Shown piece after piece: positions 10,164 to 18,610 of a DNA stretch of 32,192 nucleotides (positions are counted from its first letter, which is position 1; each line of letters opens with the position of its first letter). The notes beneath the pieces are model-generated. The model did not search any database. It was not told where the DNA came from and saw only the letters and a program-made list of their open reading frames with translations. This stretch comes from Candidatus Zixiibacteriota bacterium (GTDB taxonomy: Bacteria; Zixibacteria; MSB-5A5; GN15; FEB-12). The position numbers and the translations under genes were made by a program. The stretch covers positions 1-32,192 of the forward strand of contig JAJRZL010000330.1 in assembly GCA_024275255.1 (NCBI GenBank). The letters run 5' to 3'.

Positions 10164-11435
10164 TCACTGGGTTGAGAATATCGTGGTTAACATATCTTTT
10201 ACATCATTCATAAATTTCACATCCCAGGCATTGCCGATAGTAACTGCTATCACCCCCACAAGAATAACAATCATGGCAATCGCTTTCCCGACATCCTGTC
10301 CCTTCAGTGAACCAAGCGCTTTTGGTTCTCCGGAAAGGTATGCCGATGCTGCAAACAGTTCCTCTCCAATGAGAGTAAAGTCACACGCGGCAATAAAAAA
10401 CGGTAACTGTGCCGGACGGGCAGTACCGGCTATCTGAATAGCACCGATAGAATTGCCGGTTTCGGCAAGAATAAGTGACTCGGCAAAGAACGCACCCAGC
10501 AAAAAGACGGTCGCCGGTTTTTCACGTACCATGATACCATCAACAGCAGCGACATATCCGAACTGCTCATCAGTAACATACGAAACCATATCATCGCTGT
10601 ACTGGTCAGGCCGTCCGGCAGTCTGGTAGGCGGTCTTAATCGTTTCCCGGGCGGCAGTCATCACCAGTGACCGGGATACCGGCATCCGTATTTTCGTATC
10701 ATAATCGGCAATCTGGTGTGCCACCCGGCCCAAAATTGTAATTGCTGCCAGTGTCTGGACATCGTCCATATCGAGAATACCGGGGATATACAAAATCGGT
10801 CGCCCCATTTCAGTAGCACGGCCAATAGCCTCGTCTACCGCTTCCAACCCCGCAATTTTCCGTACAAATAGTTTTTTCCCGCGCCGAGCCGACTGGATAT
10901 AATAAATCACCGCCCCACCAATTATCAGTGCAAGGAGAAATAAATATCCTCGCCGAAAGTTAATCCATTCCCGTTGAGGTTGAACCGGTTCGGTGGTTGT
11001 TGATAAGACTTCGTCATCACTGGCAGAAACCGCCGCGACAATATAGCGATAGGTATCATGACGATTCAAATTCTTATCTGTAAACGAATTAGAACCGGGT
11101 GGCAGTTCAGCTATCAGTTCACGGGTGGAATCATTCGTAATCCGATACACCCGATAAACTGAAACTTTGCCGTCGATAAGCTGATCATCAATAGATGGCA
11201 CCCATGACAGGTTTAACTGTTCTCCATTGTCATATTTGTAGTCATCCACCAAAAGTGAAGTCACGGGCGCTACCGAGACACCAACCGTATCGGCAGTATT
11301 TACCAAAGTATCAGCTTGAACTTGTGGAGAAGGTTCGACAGAAAAAATACGGGAGCTACCAATAAATATAAACACCGAAAGAAACAGCGTCGTATGTATC
11401 AACAGGCGCAAAATTCTTTCTCCGGCAAGTAACAC
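10164..11435 (-). CDS. Cassette 2, family A: FN3-like domain, TM, DUF6754-like cytosolic domain, TM
   Basis: 423 aa, GTG start overlapping the stop of the preceding gene by one base (TAGTG); KKLFVRKIAGLEAVDEAIGRATEMGRPILYIPGI... Confidence 0.86.
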   Translation of the reverse strand: MLLAGERILRLLIHTTLFLSVFIFIGSSRIFSVEPSPQVQADTLVNTADTVGVSVAPVTSLLVDDYKYDNGEQLNLSWVPSIDDQLIDGKVSVYRVYRITNDSTRELIAELPPGSNSFTDKNLNRHDTYRYIVAAVSASDDEVLSTTTEPVQPQREWINFRRGYLFLLALIIGGAVIYYIQSARRGKKLFVRKIAGLEAVDEAIGRATEMGRPILYIPGILDMDDVQTLAAITILGRVAHQIADYDTKIRMPVSRSLVMTAARETIKTAYQTAGRPDQYSDDMVSYVTDEQFGYVAAVDGIMVREKPATVFLLGAFFAESLILAETGNSIGAIQIAGTARPAQLPFFIAACDFTLIGEELFAASAYLSGEPKALGSLKGQDVGKAIAMIVILVGVIAVTIGNAWDVKFMNDVKDMLTTIFSTQ

Positions 11436-12106
11436 TATTTAATCAACCCCAGCCAGTCTCCAAACAAAAAGTCAATACGTCCGATAAGAAGCGACATACG
11501 ACTCATCACGGTATAGCCAAACGATGCTCCGAAAGTAATCATAATAACCCAAATACCTACTTTCGCGGTAGCACCAAAGGCGCCCCGATGTTCCTTCGAG
11601 AAAAAGAAATATACCAGACCGGCAAAGGTTCCGCCAACAATAACAATATTACCGATTATCTCATATACCGATGCCCCGTATCCAATACCGAACAAGGGAA
11701 TAATTGTCCCCTGCACCTGCCGCATAATGTTCGATGAGAAGTAATTCATTAAGTATAACCCGGAAGTACACCCGACAATAAACGCCAGGGGCCAGCGGGA
11801 AATCCAACCGACACCGGGAAGCAGACGGGCAAGCATCAAAACACCGAGTACCGCACCTACAATCAGGGCATAATCCGGGACGCCATGGCTGACAAAGTTA
11901 CCTGCTTCATCGACAACATCGGGAGGAAACACTCCCACCCAGAACTTGCCGTAAATATTATCCCAGAACAACACCACAAACCAGTACCCGGCAGAAATAC
12001 CGACAAAAATTGCCTCACTGAGTTTGTACCACGGATTATCCTTATACAGAAAGGAGATAATCCCCAAAGTGAGAAAAGCGGCTATCCAAACAGCAACATG
12101 TTCCAT
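11435..12106 (-). CDS. Cassette 1, family D multi-TM membrane protein, unknown function
   Basis: 223 aa; SFLYKDNPWYKLSEAIFVGISAGYW, FFFSKEHRGAFGATAKVGIWVIMITFGASFGYTVMSRMSLLIGRI. Confidence 0.88.
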   Translation of the reverse strand: MEHVAVWIAAFLTLGIISFLYKDNPWYKLSEAIFVGISAGYWFVVLFWDNIYGKFWVGVFPPDVVDEAGNFVSHGVPDYALIVGAVLGVLMLARLLPGVGWISRWPLAFIVGCTSGLYLMNYFSSNIMRQVQGTIIPLFGIGYGASVYEIIGNIVIVGGTFAGLVYFFFSKEHRGAFGATAKVGIWVIMITFGASFGYTVMSRMSLLIGRIDFLFGDWLGLIK

Positions 12107-12140
12107 AATAATTCGTACCGTTGACCGATTGTGTTACTCT

Positions 12141-13151
12141 CTACAGTTTCTTTTTCCTACCACTCTTAAAATAAGCGACGTTCCCGATAATAATAAAGGC
12201 AATCACAATCATGTGAGCGAATGATTGTGAGAGCATAAATTTAGTACCCTTCCCAATTTCGTTCGTCACTAACTCAAACTCCGCAGCACCGTTCATCCCG
12301 CCCAGCAGCCCGACAAGCTGCCCGGCATTGAGGTAGGTGTACATCATCGGGGCTTGAACCGCGGTATTCCCCGCTCCCATTTTCAGCCCGTAGCGATCAA
12401 CCGCCACCTGCACCCACTCCTGCGTTCCGGGATACCCGGCAGAAAGATTGAATGAATAATCTATATTGGAAAAGTTCTTTACATTACGAACAAGCGGTAA
12501 ATCATCGTAAACCGTACCGGAATAATCTTTCGGGAACATCGACTTGAAATCAGTTCCCATGCGCTGAATAACAAATTCGTTACCAACCTGGAATCCAAGA
12601 TTGACATAATCGACCCCATACTCCGGCTTTTTCGCCGCCACTTCTTTGCTCTTCAGTGCATCTTCAAGTGCAAGATTAGCTTGCTGAGGCCCCTGCGGCC
12701 AAAGTCCAATGATGATTACTTTCAAATCATGCGACAGACAATACCGTAAAAAGGCAACTGCCATCGGTTGCAGTTCCGGCGCTGAGGGTGGATCATAATC
12801 AAACGATACAAGCACTTTTGACCCGGGTTGCAATTCACTGAGCGCATCATAGAGCTGCTGTACTTCGGGAGAAACACGGAACTTTAATGTCAAGGTCATA
12901 AAGAACGGCAATACAACCGCCAACCCGACGAATAAAAATACTGTCCGCCGCCCGATAAGATGCCCCTGCAAAGTCCGCAACAGGATGTATAGCAACAACA
13001 GAAAAATAACGATAACAACCGTAAGCGATACTGCGGGAGAGAACATCAGACCATTATTCCATCCCTGTATCTTCCCTATATACACAATAACAGAAATGAC
13101 AAGTATTAGTATGACCACTGCCAGTTCACGTATTCTTGTCGTAGAACTCAT
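12141..13151 (-). CDS. Cassette 1, family C membrane-anchored protein with predicted extracytoplasmic domain, unknown function
   Basis: 336 aa; VSFDYDPPSAPELQPMAVAFLRYC and GQLVGLLGGMNGAAEFE; N-terminal TMs and one C-terminal TM followed by KSGRKKKL. Confidence 0.88.
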   Translation of the reverse strand: MSSTTRIRELAVVILILVISVIVYIGKIQGWNNGLMFSPAVSLTVVIVIFLLLLYILLRTLQGHLIGRRTVFLFVGLAVVLPFFMTLTLKFRVSPEVQQLYDALSELQPGSKVLVSFDYDPPSAPELQPMAVAFLRYCLSHDLKVIIIGLWPQGPQQANLALEDALKSKEVAAKKPEYGVDYVNLGFQVGNEFVIQRMGTDFKSMFPKDYSGTVYDDLPLVRNVKNFSNIDYSFNLSAGYPGTQEWVQVAVDRYGLKMGAGNTAVQAPMMYTYLNAGQLVGLLGGMNGAAEFELVTNEIGKGTKFMLSQSFAHMIVIAFIIIGNVAYFKSGRKKKL

Positions 13152-13154
13152 TGA

Positions 13155-13805
13155 CTAATCTCCCCCTCCCAGATGCGAGCGTTCGATACCAAGAATTATC
13201 CGCAACGAAGTCGAAACTAAACCAAGGGCAATTCCTATCATAATAGCACGTTGTCCTGCTGTTTGTGGGAACGTCATAATCCAGCTTGCCACTTGCGAGA
13301 GCTGGTATTGCTGCGGCAGGAACCCGGTAATAATATCACCGACCGGAACACGACCAAGCATGACAAAAAACGCTGACAGAAGCAGCAAAGTAGCTTCAAA
13401 ATTACGTGCCCGGAACGCCCGGTACGATGCCGAGGCAACAAAAAAGGCAAGAATGGCAAACATCGTTGCCGAAAGAGGACTATACACATAATCATATAAC
13501 CATGAGAATGTAGTGCCCGGTTCACGGAACCCCTGTCCTTCGGCAAAACCGATAATAGTAATCACGAAAAACGAGATGATAATAACAAGAGCAAAAAACC
13601 AATCCGATTTCTTATCCATTATCTTCTGAAAAGAAATTTTCAGCAGGTTCAATGCTCCCAGCCAGATAGCAAACGCCCCGACAATCGAGAACCAGTCGGA
13701 GAACCAAGTGTTCATTTTGTTAAATGGGGCATGAGGGATAAAATATTGCAGCACAAATACAATTCCGGTAATAGCAGTAATCAGAAGTGGAATCTCTCGT
13801 CGCAT
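13155..13805 (-). CDS. Cassette 1, family B multi-TM membrane protein, unknown function
   Basis: 216 aa; SASYRAFRARNFEATLLLLSAF and GQRAIMIGIALGLVSTSLRIILGIERSHLG. Confidence 0.88.
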   Translation of the reverse strand: MRREIPLLITAITGIVFVLQYFIPHAPFNKMNTWFSDWFSIVGAFAIWLGALNLLKISFQKIMDKKSDWFFALVIIISFFVITIIGFAEGQGFREPGTTFSWLYDYVYSPLSATMFAILAFFVASASYRAFRARNFEATLLLLSAFFVMLGRVPVGDIITGFLPQQYQLSQVASWIMTFPQTAGQRAIMIGIALGLVSTSLRIILGIERSHLGGGD

Positions 13806-13808
13806 ACG

Positions 13809-15092
13809 TTATTCCCCTATCACCTTGAACAAAGACGAAAATTGCCAGATATGAAACGTTTCGAGAATAGTCCCTACCAACAGGGAAATGAGTATCAGGG
13901 CTTTTCCGACATCCTGCCCTTTCAGGCTTCCGAGAAGTTTCGGTTCACGAGATAAATATGCCGATGCTGCGAACAGTTCCTCTCCTATGAGAGTGTAGTC
14001 ACACGCGGCAACAAAGAATGGCAACTGTGATGGCATGGCAGTACCGGAAATCTGGATAGCACCGATAGAGTTACCTGTTTCCGCTAAAATCAACGACTCG
14101 GCATAGAAAGCGCCCATGTAAAAAATAGTAGCCGGTCGTTCCCGAACAACCATTCCGTCAATACCTGCCGCATAGCCAAACTGGTCGTCAGTCAAATAAT
14201 GAACCTGGTCTTCACGAAACGCATCCGGGCGTCCAACTTTGGAATAGGCTTCCTTGACAATTTCCTTGGCGGTAACCAACACTAATGAACGGGAAACCGG
14301 AACCTCCAGCCAGGTATCATACTGGGCGGCAATTTCCGCTACTCGCCCCAATATGGTAACCCCGGCAATGGTCTGAACATTGTCCATATCCTGTGTACCG
14401 GGGATATAAAAGATTTTCTTCCCCATTTCCGTTGCCCGCCCGACCGCTTCATCAACAGCTTCCAGACCGGCAATCTTACGAATAAAGAGTTTTTTCCCTG
14501 ATTGTGCCTGATAAATATAATAAAGTATAAAAAACGATAGCAGTACCACTCCGACAAAAACATTGATACGCTGAAAATTGAACCATTGTGCTGAAGAACT
14601 CACCTCATCGCTGACACTTGATTGCACTGTAGTCGTCACAACCGTTGTATCATCGACTTTCAACTCATACACGGCTTCCACTTTATATACATACGTAGAA
14701 TCATCATCCGTCGAACCATCGGAAAACACCGTTGCCCGGTTGGTTGCTTCACCAACGAAGATAAACTCTCCCGGCACACTATTCTCCACTGAAGCCCGCA
14801 ATATACGGTATTTTTGAATCACCGCATTTTCGAGAACCGGTTGCTCTTCCCACCTGATAGTAACAGAACCGCCCGCATCATCAGGTGTATCTTTCACTTC
14901 TATATGTATTGGTGGTTTTAGCTGGATAGAATCCGGGATTGCAGTGCCCGGTGGGACTGATGATTCCTGCTGCGCAACACTTTCAGGCGGTAAGTACAAC
15001 AGGCCCAAAAGGATAAACAGACAAATCGACAGCATCCCGGTTTTGAATGCTATCGATTGTTCTTGCTGCATATTCAAGTTACTAATTCCCAA
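13809..15092 (-). CDS. Cassette 1, family A: signal peptide, FN3-like domain, TM, DUF6754-like cytosolic domain, TM
   Basis: 427 aa from TTG at 15092 (alternative ATG at 15071); KKLFIRKIAGLEAVDEAVGRATEMGKKIFYIPGTQ...FFVAACDYTLIGEELFAASAYLSREPKLLGSLKGQDVGKAL. Confidence 0.87.
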   Translation of the reverse strand: MGISNLNMQQEQSIAFKTGMLSICLFILLGLLYLPPESVAQQESSVPPGTAIPDSIQLKPPIHIEVKDTPDDAGGSVTIRWEEQPVLENAVIQKYRILRASVENSVPGEFIFVGEATNRATVFSDGSTDDDSTYVYKVEAVYELKVDDTTVVTTTVQSSVSDEVSSSAQWFNFQRINVFVGVVLLSFFILYYIYQAQSGKKLFIRKIAGLEAVDEAVGRATEMGKKIFYIPGTQDMDNVQTIAGVTILGRVAEIAAQYDTWLEVPVSRSLVLVTAKEIVKEAYSKVGRPDAFREDQVHYLTDDQFGYAAGIDGMVVRERPATIFYMGAFYAESLILAETGNSIGAIQISGTAMPSQLPFFVAACDYTLIGEELFAASAYLSREPKLLGSLKGQDVGKALILISLLVGTILETFHIWQFSSLFKVIGE

Positions 15093-15138
15093 CTTGCTGC
15101 CACAAAAAGAATGTCTTTCTCCATAGGGCTAAAGACGA

Positions 15139-15187
15139 ACAGATTTACAAAACTATCTAACGCTTTTTTGTACATCTGTAATTACAG
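15139..15187 (-). promoter_or_regulatory. Structured leader: imperfect 14-bp hairpin overlapping a 12-bp perfect palindrome
   Basis: Hairpin ACAGAT-g-TACAAAA / TTTTGTA-a-ATCTGT (15139-15179, one mismatch) overlaps palindrome CTGTAATTACAG (15176-15187). Confidence 0.4.
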
Positions 15188-15220
15188 AACATACATATCC
15201 ATATTCAGAAATTATCGACC

Positions 15221-15249
15221 AATGTATCCTGCCAGGGATAACAAGTCAA
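15221..15249 (-). promoter_or_regulatory. Candidate sigma70-type promoter for the 12-gene operon
   Basis: Minus strand reads TTGACT-N17-TACATT (plus strand aatgta 15221-15226 / agtcaa 15244-15249), upstream of the 15092/15071 start. Confidence 0.55.
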
Positions 15250-15315
15250 GGAAAAAAGCCCCGCTGCCATTCTCTGTATTTATTAAGTAATTACCACGAG
15301 ATAAGATAATATAAG

Positions 15316-15342
15316 GGAAGGATAACAACATGTTATCCTTCC
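15316..15342 (-). terminator. Hairpin downstream of pntB, possible terminator
   Basis: Perfect 11-bp inverted repeat GGAAGGATAAC-AACAT-GTTATCCTTCC; only a weak T-rich tail. Confidence 0.6.
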
Positions 15343-15410
15343 ATAATCATGTAAACCTTATGTCCGGTTCATCGTGAGCTTAAGTCAAAAGTTGATTGTC
15401 TTATTATCTC

Positions 15411-16799
15411 TTAAGATTCTTTAATAGCTTCAATAAGCTCAACAATTGCTTTTTTACCGTCATTAAAGAACATCAAGGTATTGTCTTTGGCGAAAAGCGG
15501 GTTTGGTATTCCCGCAAAACCGGGACTCAAACTCCGTTTAATCACCACCACATACCGTGCTTTATCGACATCAAGAATCGGCATCCCGGCAATTGGAGAG
15601 TTGCTGTCTTCACGTGCTACCGGGTTAACCACATCGTTGGCACCAATAACAATCGCAACATCTGTTTGCTGGAAGGTCGGATTAATTTCATCCATTTCTT
15701 TCAGCTTATCATATTCAACATTTGCTTCAGCAAGCAGCACATTCATGTGACCGGGCATACGTCCTGCAACCGGGTGAATAGCAAACTCCACCTCAATACC
15801 TTTACTTTCGAGAAGATTCGCCAAATCCCGTACGGCATGTTGTGCCTGAGCCACTGCCATACCATACCCCGGAACAATAACGACACGTCGAGCACCATCA
15901 AAGAGCATAGCAATCTCATCAGCGGAAGTAGCTTTAATCTTCCCTTCGTACACTTCATCAGATGTTTGTGCGCTCTCCCCGGGTTCCATAATTCCAAACA
16001 GCACATTCGTCAGGGAACGATTCATCGCCTTACACATGATATTGGTGAGAATCACCCCCGATGCTCCAACGAGTGAACCGGCAATAATGAGCACATTATT
16101 TCCCAGTACAAACCCGGTTGCCGCCGCCGCCAAACCGGAATACGAGTTTAACAATGCGATAACAACCGGCATATCAGCTCCCCCGATGGGAATAACCAAT
16201 AAAATACCGAGAGCTGATGCCACACCGACCAGAATCCAGTAGGTGTTTGTCAACTCAGGGTTTAATACCAGCCACACCGCCAGTCCAACCGAAACAATTC
16301 CCAGTACAACCTTGAGAAACTGCTGCCCCGGCAGGACAATTGATTTTTCTGTCATCACTCCCTGCAACTTGGCAAATGCGACCAAACTTCCCCAGAACGT
16401 AACAGCCCCGATAATACCGGAAGCCCCGGTTGCTATGGTGAACTCTGTTTGCGGGTGAACTCCTGCAATTATCAACTCAATCAATGCGGCACCGGCAACA
16501 AAAACCGAGGCGCCGCCACCAAAACCGTTAAACAATGCCACCATCTGCGGCATAGCTGTCATCTGAATTTTAACAGCAAAGATAGCGCCAATAGCAGAGC
16601 CGACGACAAGACCTATCAAGATTATCTCGAAACTGATAATCCGCTGATCCCATAAGGTCACGACAATAGCCAAAAGCATACCCATGGCGCCAAGGAGATT
16701 CCCTCTGACAGCCGTCCGTGGATGAGTTAACCCTTTCAGTCCCATGATAAACAGGACCGAGGCTACTAAATACGCTATATTAACAACTGAAACCGGCAT
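15411..16799 (-). CDS. pntB: NAD(P) transhydrogenase subunit beta
   Basis: 462 aa; GFGGGASVFVAGAAL, VPGYGMAVAQAQHAVRDLANLLESKGIEVEFAIHPVAGRMPGHMNVLLAEANVEYDKL, GANDVVNPVAREDSNSPIAGMPILDV, typical of PntB. Confidence 0.97.
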   Translation of the reverse strand: MPVSVVNIAYLVASVLFIMGLKGLTHPRTAVRGNLLGAMGMLLAIVVTLWDQRIISFEIILIGLVVGSAIGAIFAVKIQMTAMPQMVALFNGFGGGASVFVAGAALIELIIAGVHPQTEFTIATGASGIIGAVTFWGSLVAFAKLQGVMTEKSIVLPGQQFLKVVLGIVSVGLAVWLVLNPELTNTYWILVGVASALGILLVIPIGGADMPVVIALLNSYSGLAAAATGFVLGNNVLIIAGSLVGASGVILTNIMCKAMNRSLTNVLFGIMEPGESAQTSDEVYEGKIKATSADEIAMLFDGARRVVIVPGYGMAVAQAQHAVRDLANLLESKGIEVEFAIHPVAGRMPGHMNVLLAEANVEYDKLKEMDEINPTFQQTDVAIVIGANDVVNPVAREDSNSPIAGMPILDVDKARYVVVIKRSLSPGFAGIPNPLFAKDNTLMFFNDGKKAIVELIEAIKES

Positions 16800-16802
16800 A
16801 TA

Positions 16803-17084
16803 TCAGTCTTTCTTTCGAAACATTTTTAACATTCGATGGGTTACTAAAAAGCCACCCACTACATTAATGGTTGCAAACACCACCGCCGCCAATCCTAATA
16901 CCGTGGTCAATGTACTATGCTGTGACCCAGCGGAAATCAGCGCACCAATTAATGTTATACCGGAAATCGCATTCGAACCCGACATCAACGGTGTATGCAA
17001 TGTCGGTGGGACCTTGGTTATAATCTCGAACCCGACAAAAATAGCCAGGACAAAGATGGTAATAACCATAACGATTGAATCCAT
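16803..17084 (-). CDS. pntAB: NAD(P) transhydrogenase subunit alpha, membrane part (PntAB-type)
   Basis: 93 aa hydrophobic protein with VPPTLHTPLMSGSNAISGITLIGAL, between pntAA and pntB. Confidence 0.95.
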   Translation of the reverse strand: MDSIVMVITIFVLAIFVGFEIITKVPPTLHTPLMSGSNAISGITLIGALISAGSQHSTLTTVLGLAAVVFATINVVGGFLVTHRMLKMFRKKD

Positions 17085-17102
17085 CGACTCCTACTCCTCT
17101 AT

Positions 17103-18293
17103 CTATGAGCCCGACGTTTCTGTTTTGCCGGACAATTCCTTAACACGTTCGTTGACAACCTCTCCCTTTATCGTCAGGAGGGTTTCTTTTATAATTTCAT
17201 CTTCAAGACTCGGTTCCAGTCCGCCGTTTGCCATCAGATGTTTAATAAACGCATGAAGATTACGGGAATACATCTGGCTGGCATGATACGGAATCGTTGC
17301 CGGCAGATTAATCGGTCCCAGGATGGTAACACCATCAATGGTAACCGTTTCGCCGACTTTTGTCAGTTCACAGTTCCCCCCTCGCTCCGCTGCCAAATCA
17401 ACAATTACCGAGCCGGAAGGCATAGCGGCAACCATTTCTTTTGTAATCAAAATAGGCGCTTTTTTGCCGGGAATCGCTGCCGTAGTAATCACGACATCAC
17501 TTTCCGCAACCACACCGGTCATCATTTCCCGCTGTCGCCGGTAGAAATCCTCGTCTGCAGCTTTGGCATACCCGCTTTTATCTTCCGCATCCTCGGTAGT
17601 GAGCTCCAATTCGACAAACTTGGCTCCCAGACTTTCAACCTGTTCTTTTACCGCCGGACGGACATCATACGCTTTCACTACGGCTCCCAACCGTCGGGCA
17701 GTGGCAATTGCCTGCAATCCGGCAACCCCGGCACCGACCACAAAGACATGTGCCGGCGATATGGTCCCCGCCGCAGTCATCAAAAGCGGAAACATCTTCG
17801 GACAGGTATCTGCCGCCATCAATACCGCTTTATACCCCGCTATGGTAGCCATCGAGGACAGGGCATCCATGCTCTGGGCACGGGTAATTCGGGGTAACAA
17901 CTCAATGGCAAAACTGGTAATTCCCGTGGAGCTGATTTCTTTTACTATGTCAGCCCGGGTAAGAGGATCGAAATGACCGACAAGAAGCTGCCCGGAACGG
18001 AGAAGCGACATATCCGACTTTCCGGCATCGGGATTGGCTCCCCCGGCACGAACCATCAGGATAATATCGCTGACCTGAAACAACTCCGACCGCTCAGCAA
18101 CGATCCGCCCACCTTTTTTGACATACGCCTCATCAGGAAACCCGGCAGCAACTCCGGCACCCGATTCCAGCACCGTTTCAAGTCCCATTTTGCCGAATAA
18201 GCCAACTGTTTCGGGAACAATTGCCACCCGCGATTCCCCCGGAAATGTCTCACGGGGTACTCCTATGATAACTTTTTTCTCCTCGTCAGCCAT
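17103..18293 (-). CDS. pntAA: NAD(P) transhydrogenase subunit alpha, soluble NAD-binding part (PntAA-type)
   Basis: VIIGVPRETFPGESRVAIVPETV, VFVVGAGVAGLQAIATARRLGAVVKAYDVRPAVKEQVESLGAKF; ATG at 18293 (MADEEKK) preferred over ORF-track start 18302. Confidence 0.96.
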   Translation of the reverse strand: MADEEKKVIIGVPRETFPGESRVAIVPETVGLFGKMGLETVLESGAGVAAGFPDEAYVKKGGRIVAERSELFQVSDIILMVRAGGANPDAGKSDMSLLRSGQLLVGHFDPLTRADIVKEISSTGITSFAIELLPRITRAQSMDALSSMATIAGYKAVLMAADTCPKMFPLLMTAAGTISPAHVFVVGAGVAGLQAIATARRLGAVVKAYDVRPAVKEQVESLGAKFVELELTTEDAEDKSGYAKAADEDFYRRQREMMTGVVAESDVVITTAAIPGKKAPILITKEMVAAMPSGSVIVDLAAERGGNCELTKVGETVTIDGVTILGPINLPATIPYHASQMYSRNLHAFIKHLMANGGLEPSLEDEIIKETLLTIKGEVVNERVKELSGKTETSGS

Positions 18294-18565
18294 ATACTCC
18301 AATTCCTGAATAAGGTCCTCTCAGTATGCTTTTATTCTCTTTTTCAATCATGTTATAACAACCAATCTGCTAAAGAGTGCCCAAAAAAACAAAAAAGTTC
18401 CCTTTCTTGCCCTATCACTCCATTATTTCACAGGCAGATATTGATTTTGCTGGTCTATGTATACCACATTAAAGAGCGTACCGCAACCATATTTATTTTC
18501 CTGTTTTCCCGGATTCTTCACCAAAATGCAGGCAAAGGCAATACCCGCACAGCAGAATACTCCTG

Positions 18566-18595
18566 TTGACGAGCTTGGTGTGAATTGTGTATCTT
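18566..18595 (+). promoter_or_regulatory. Candidate sigma70-type promoter for the glycosyltransferase gene
   Basis: TTGACG (18566-18571) - N18 - TATCTT (18590-18595), just upstream of the 18611 ORF. Confidence 0.45.
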
Positions 18596-18610
18596 AATAG
18601 AAATAATTAG

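Noticed and set aside
3741-15092. Repeat structure as an assembly artefact
   Set aside because: The three cassettes are diverged at protein level with distinct insertions and lengths, so they are not a duplicated-contig artefact.
15396-16076. 226-aa plus-strand ORF
   Set aside because: Antisense shadow of pntB; no recognisable domain.
16744-17897. Plus-strand ORFs 16744-17256, 17238-17897 and 17563-17976
   Set aside because: Antisense to pntAB/pntAA, which are unambiguous.
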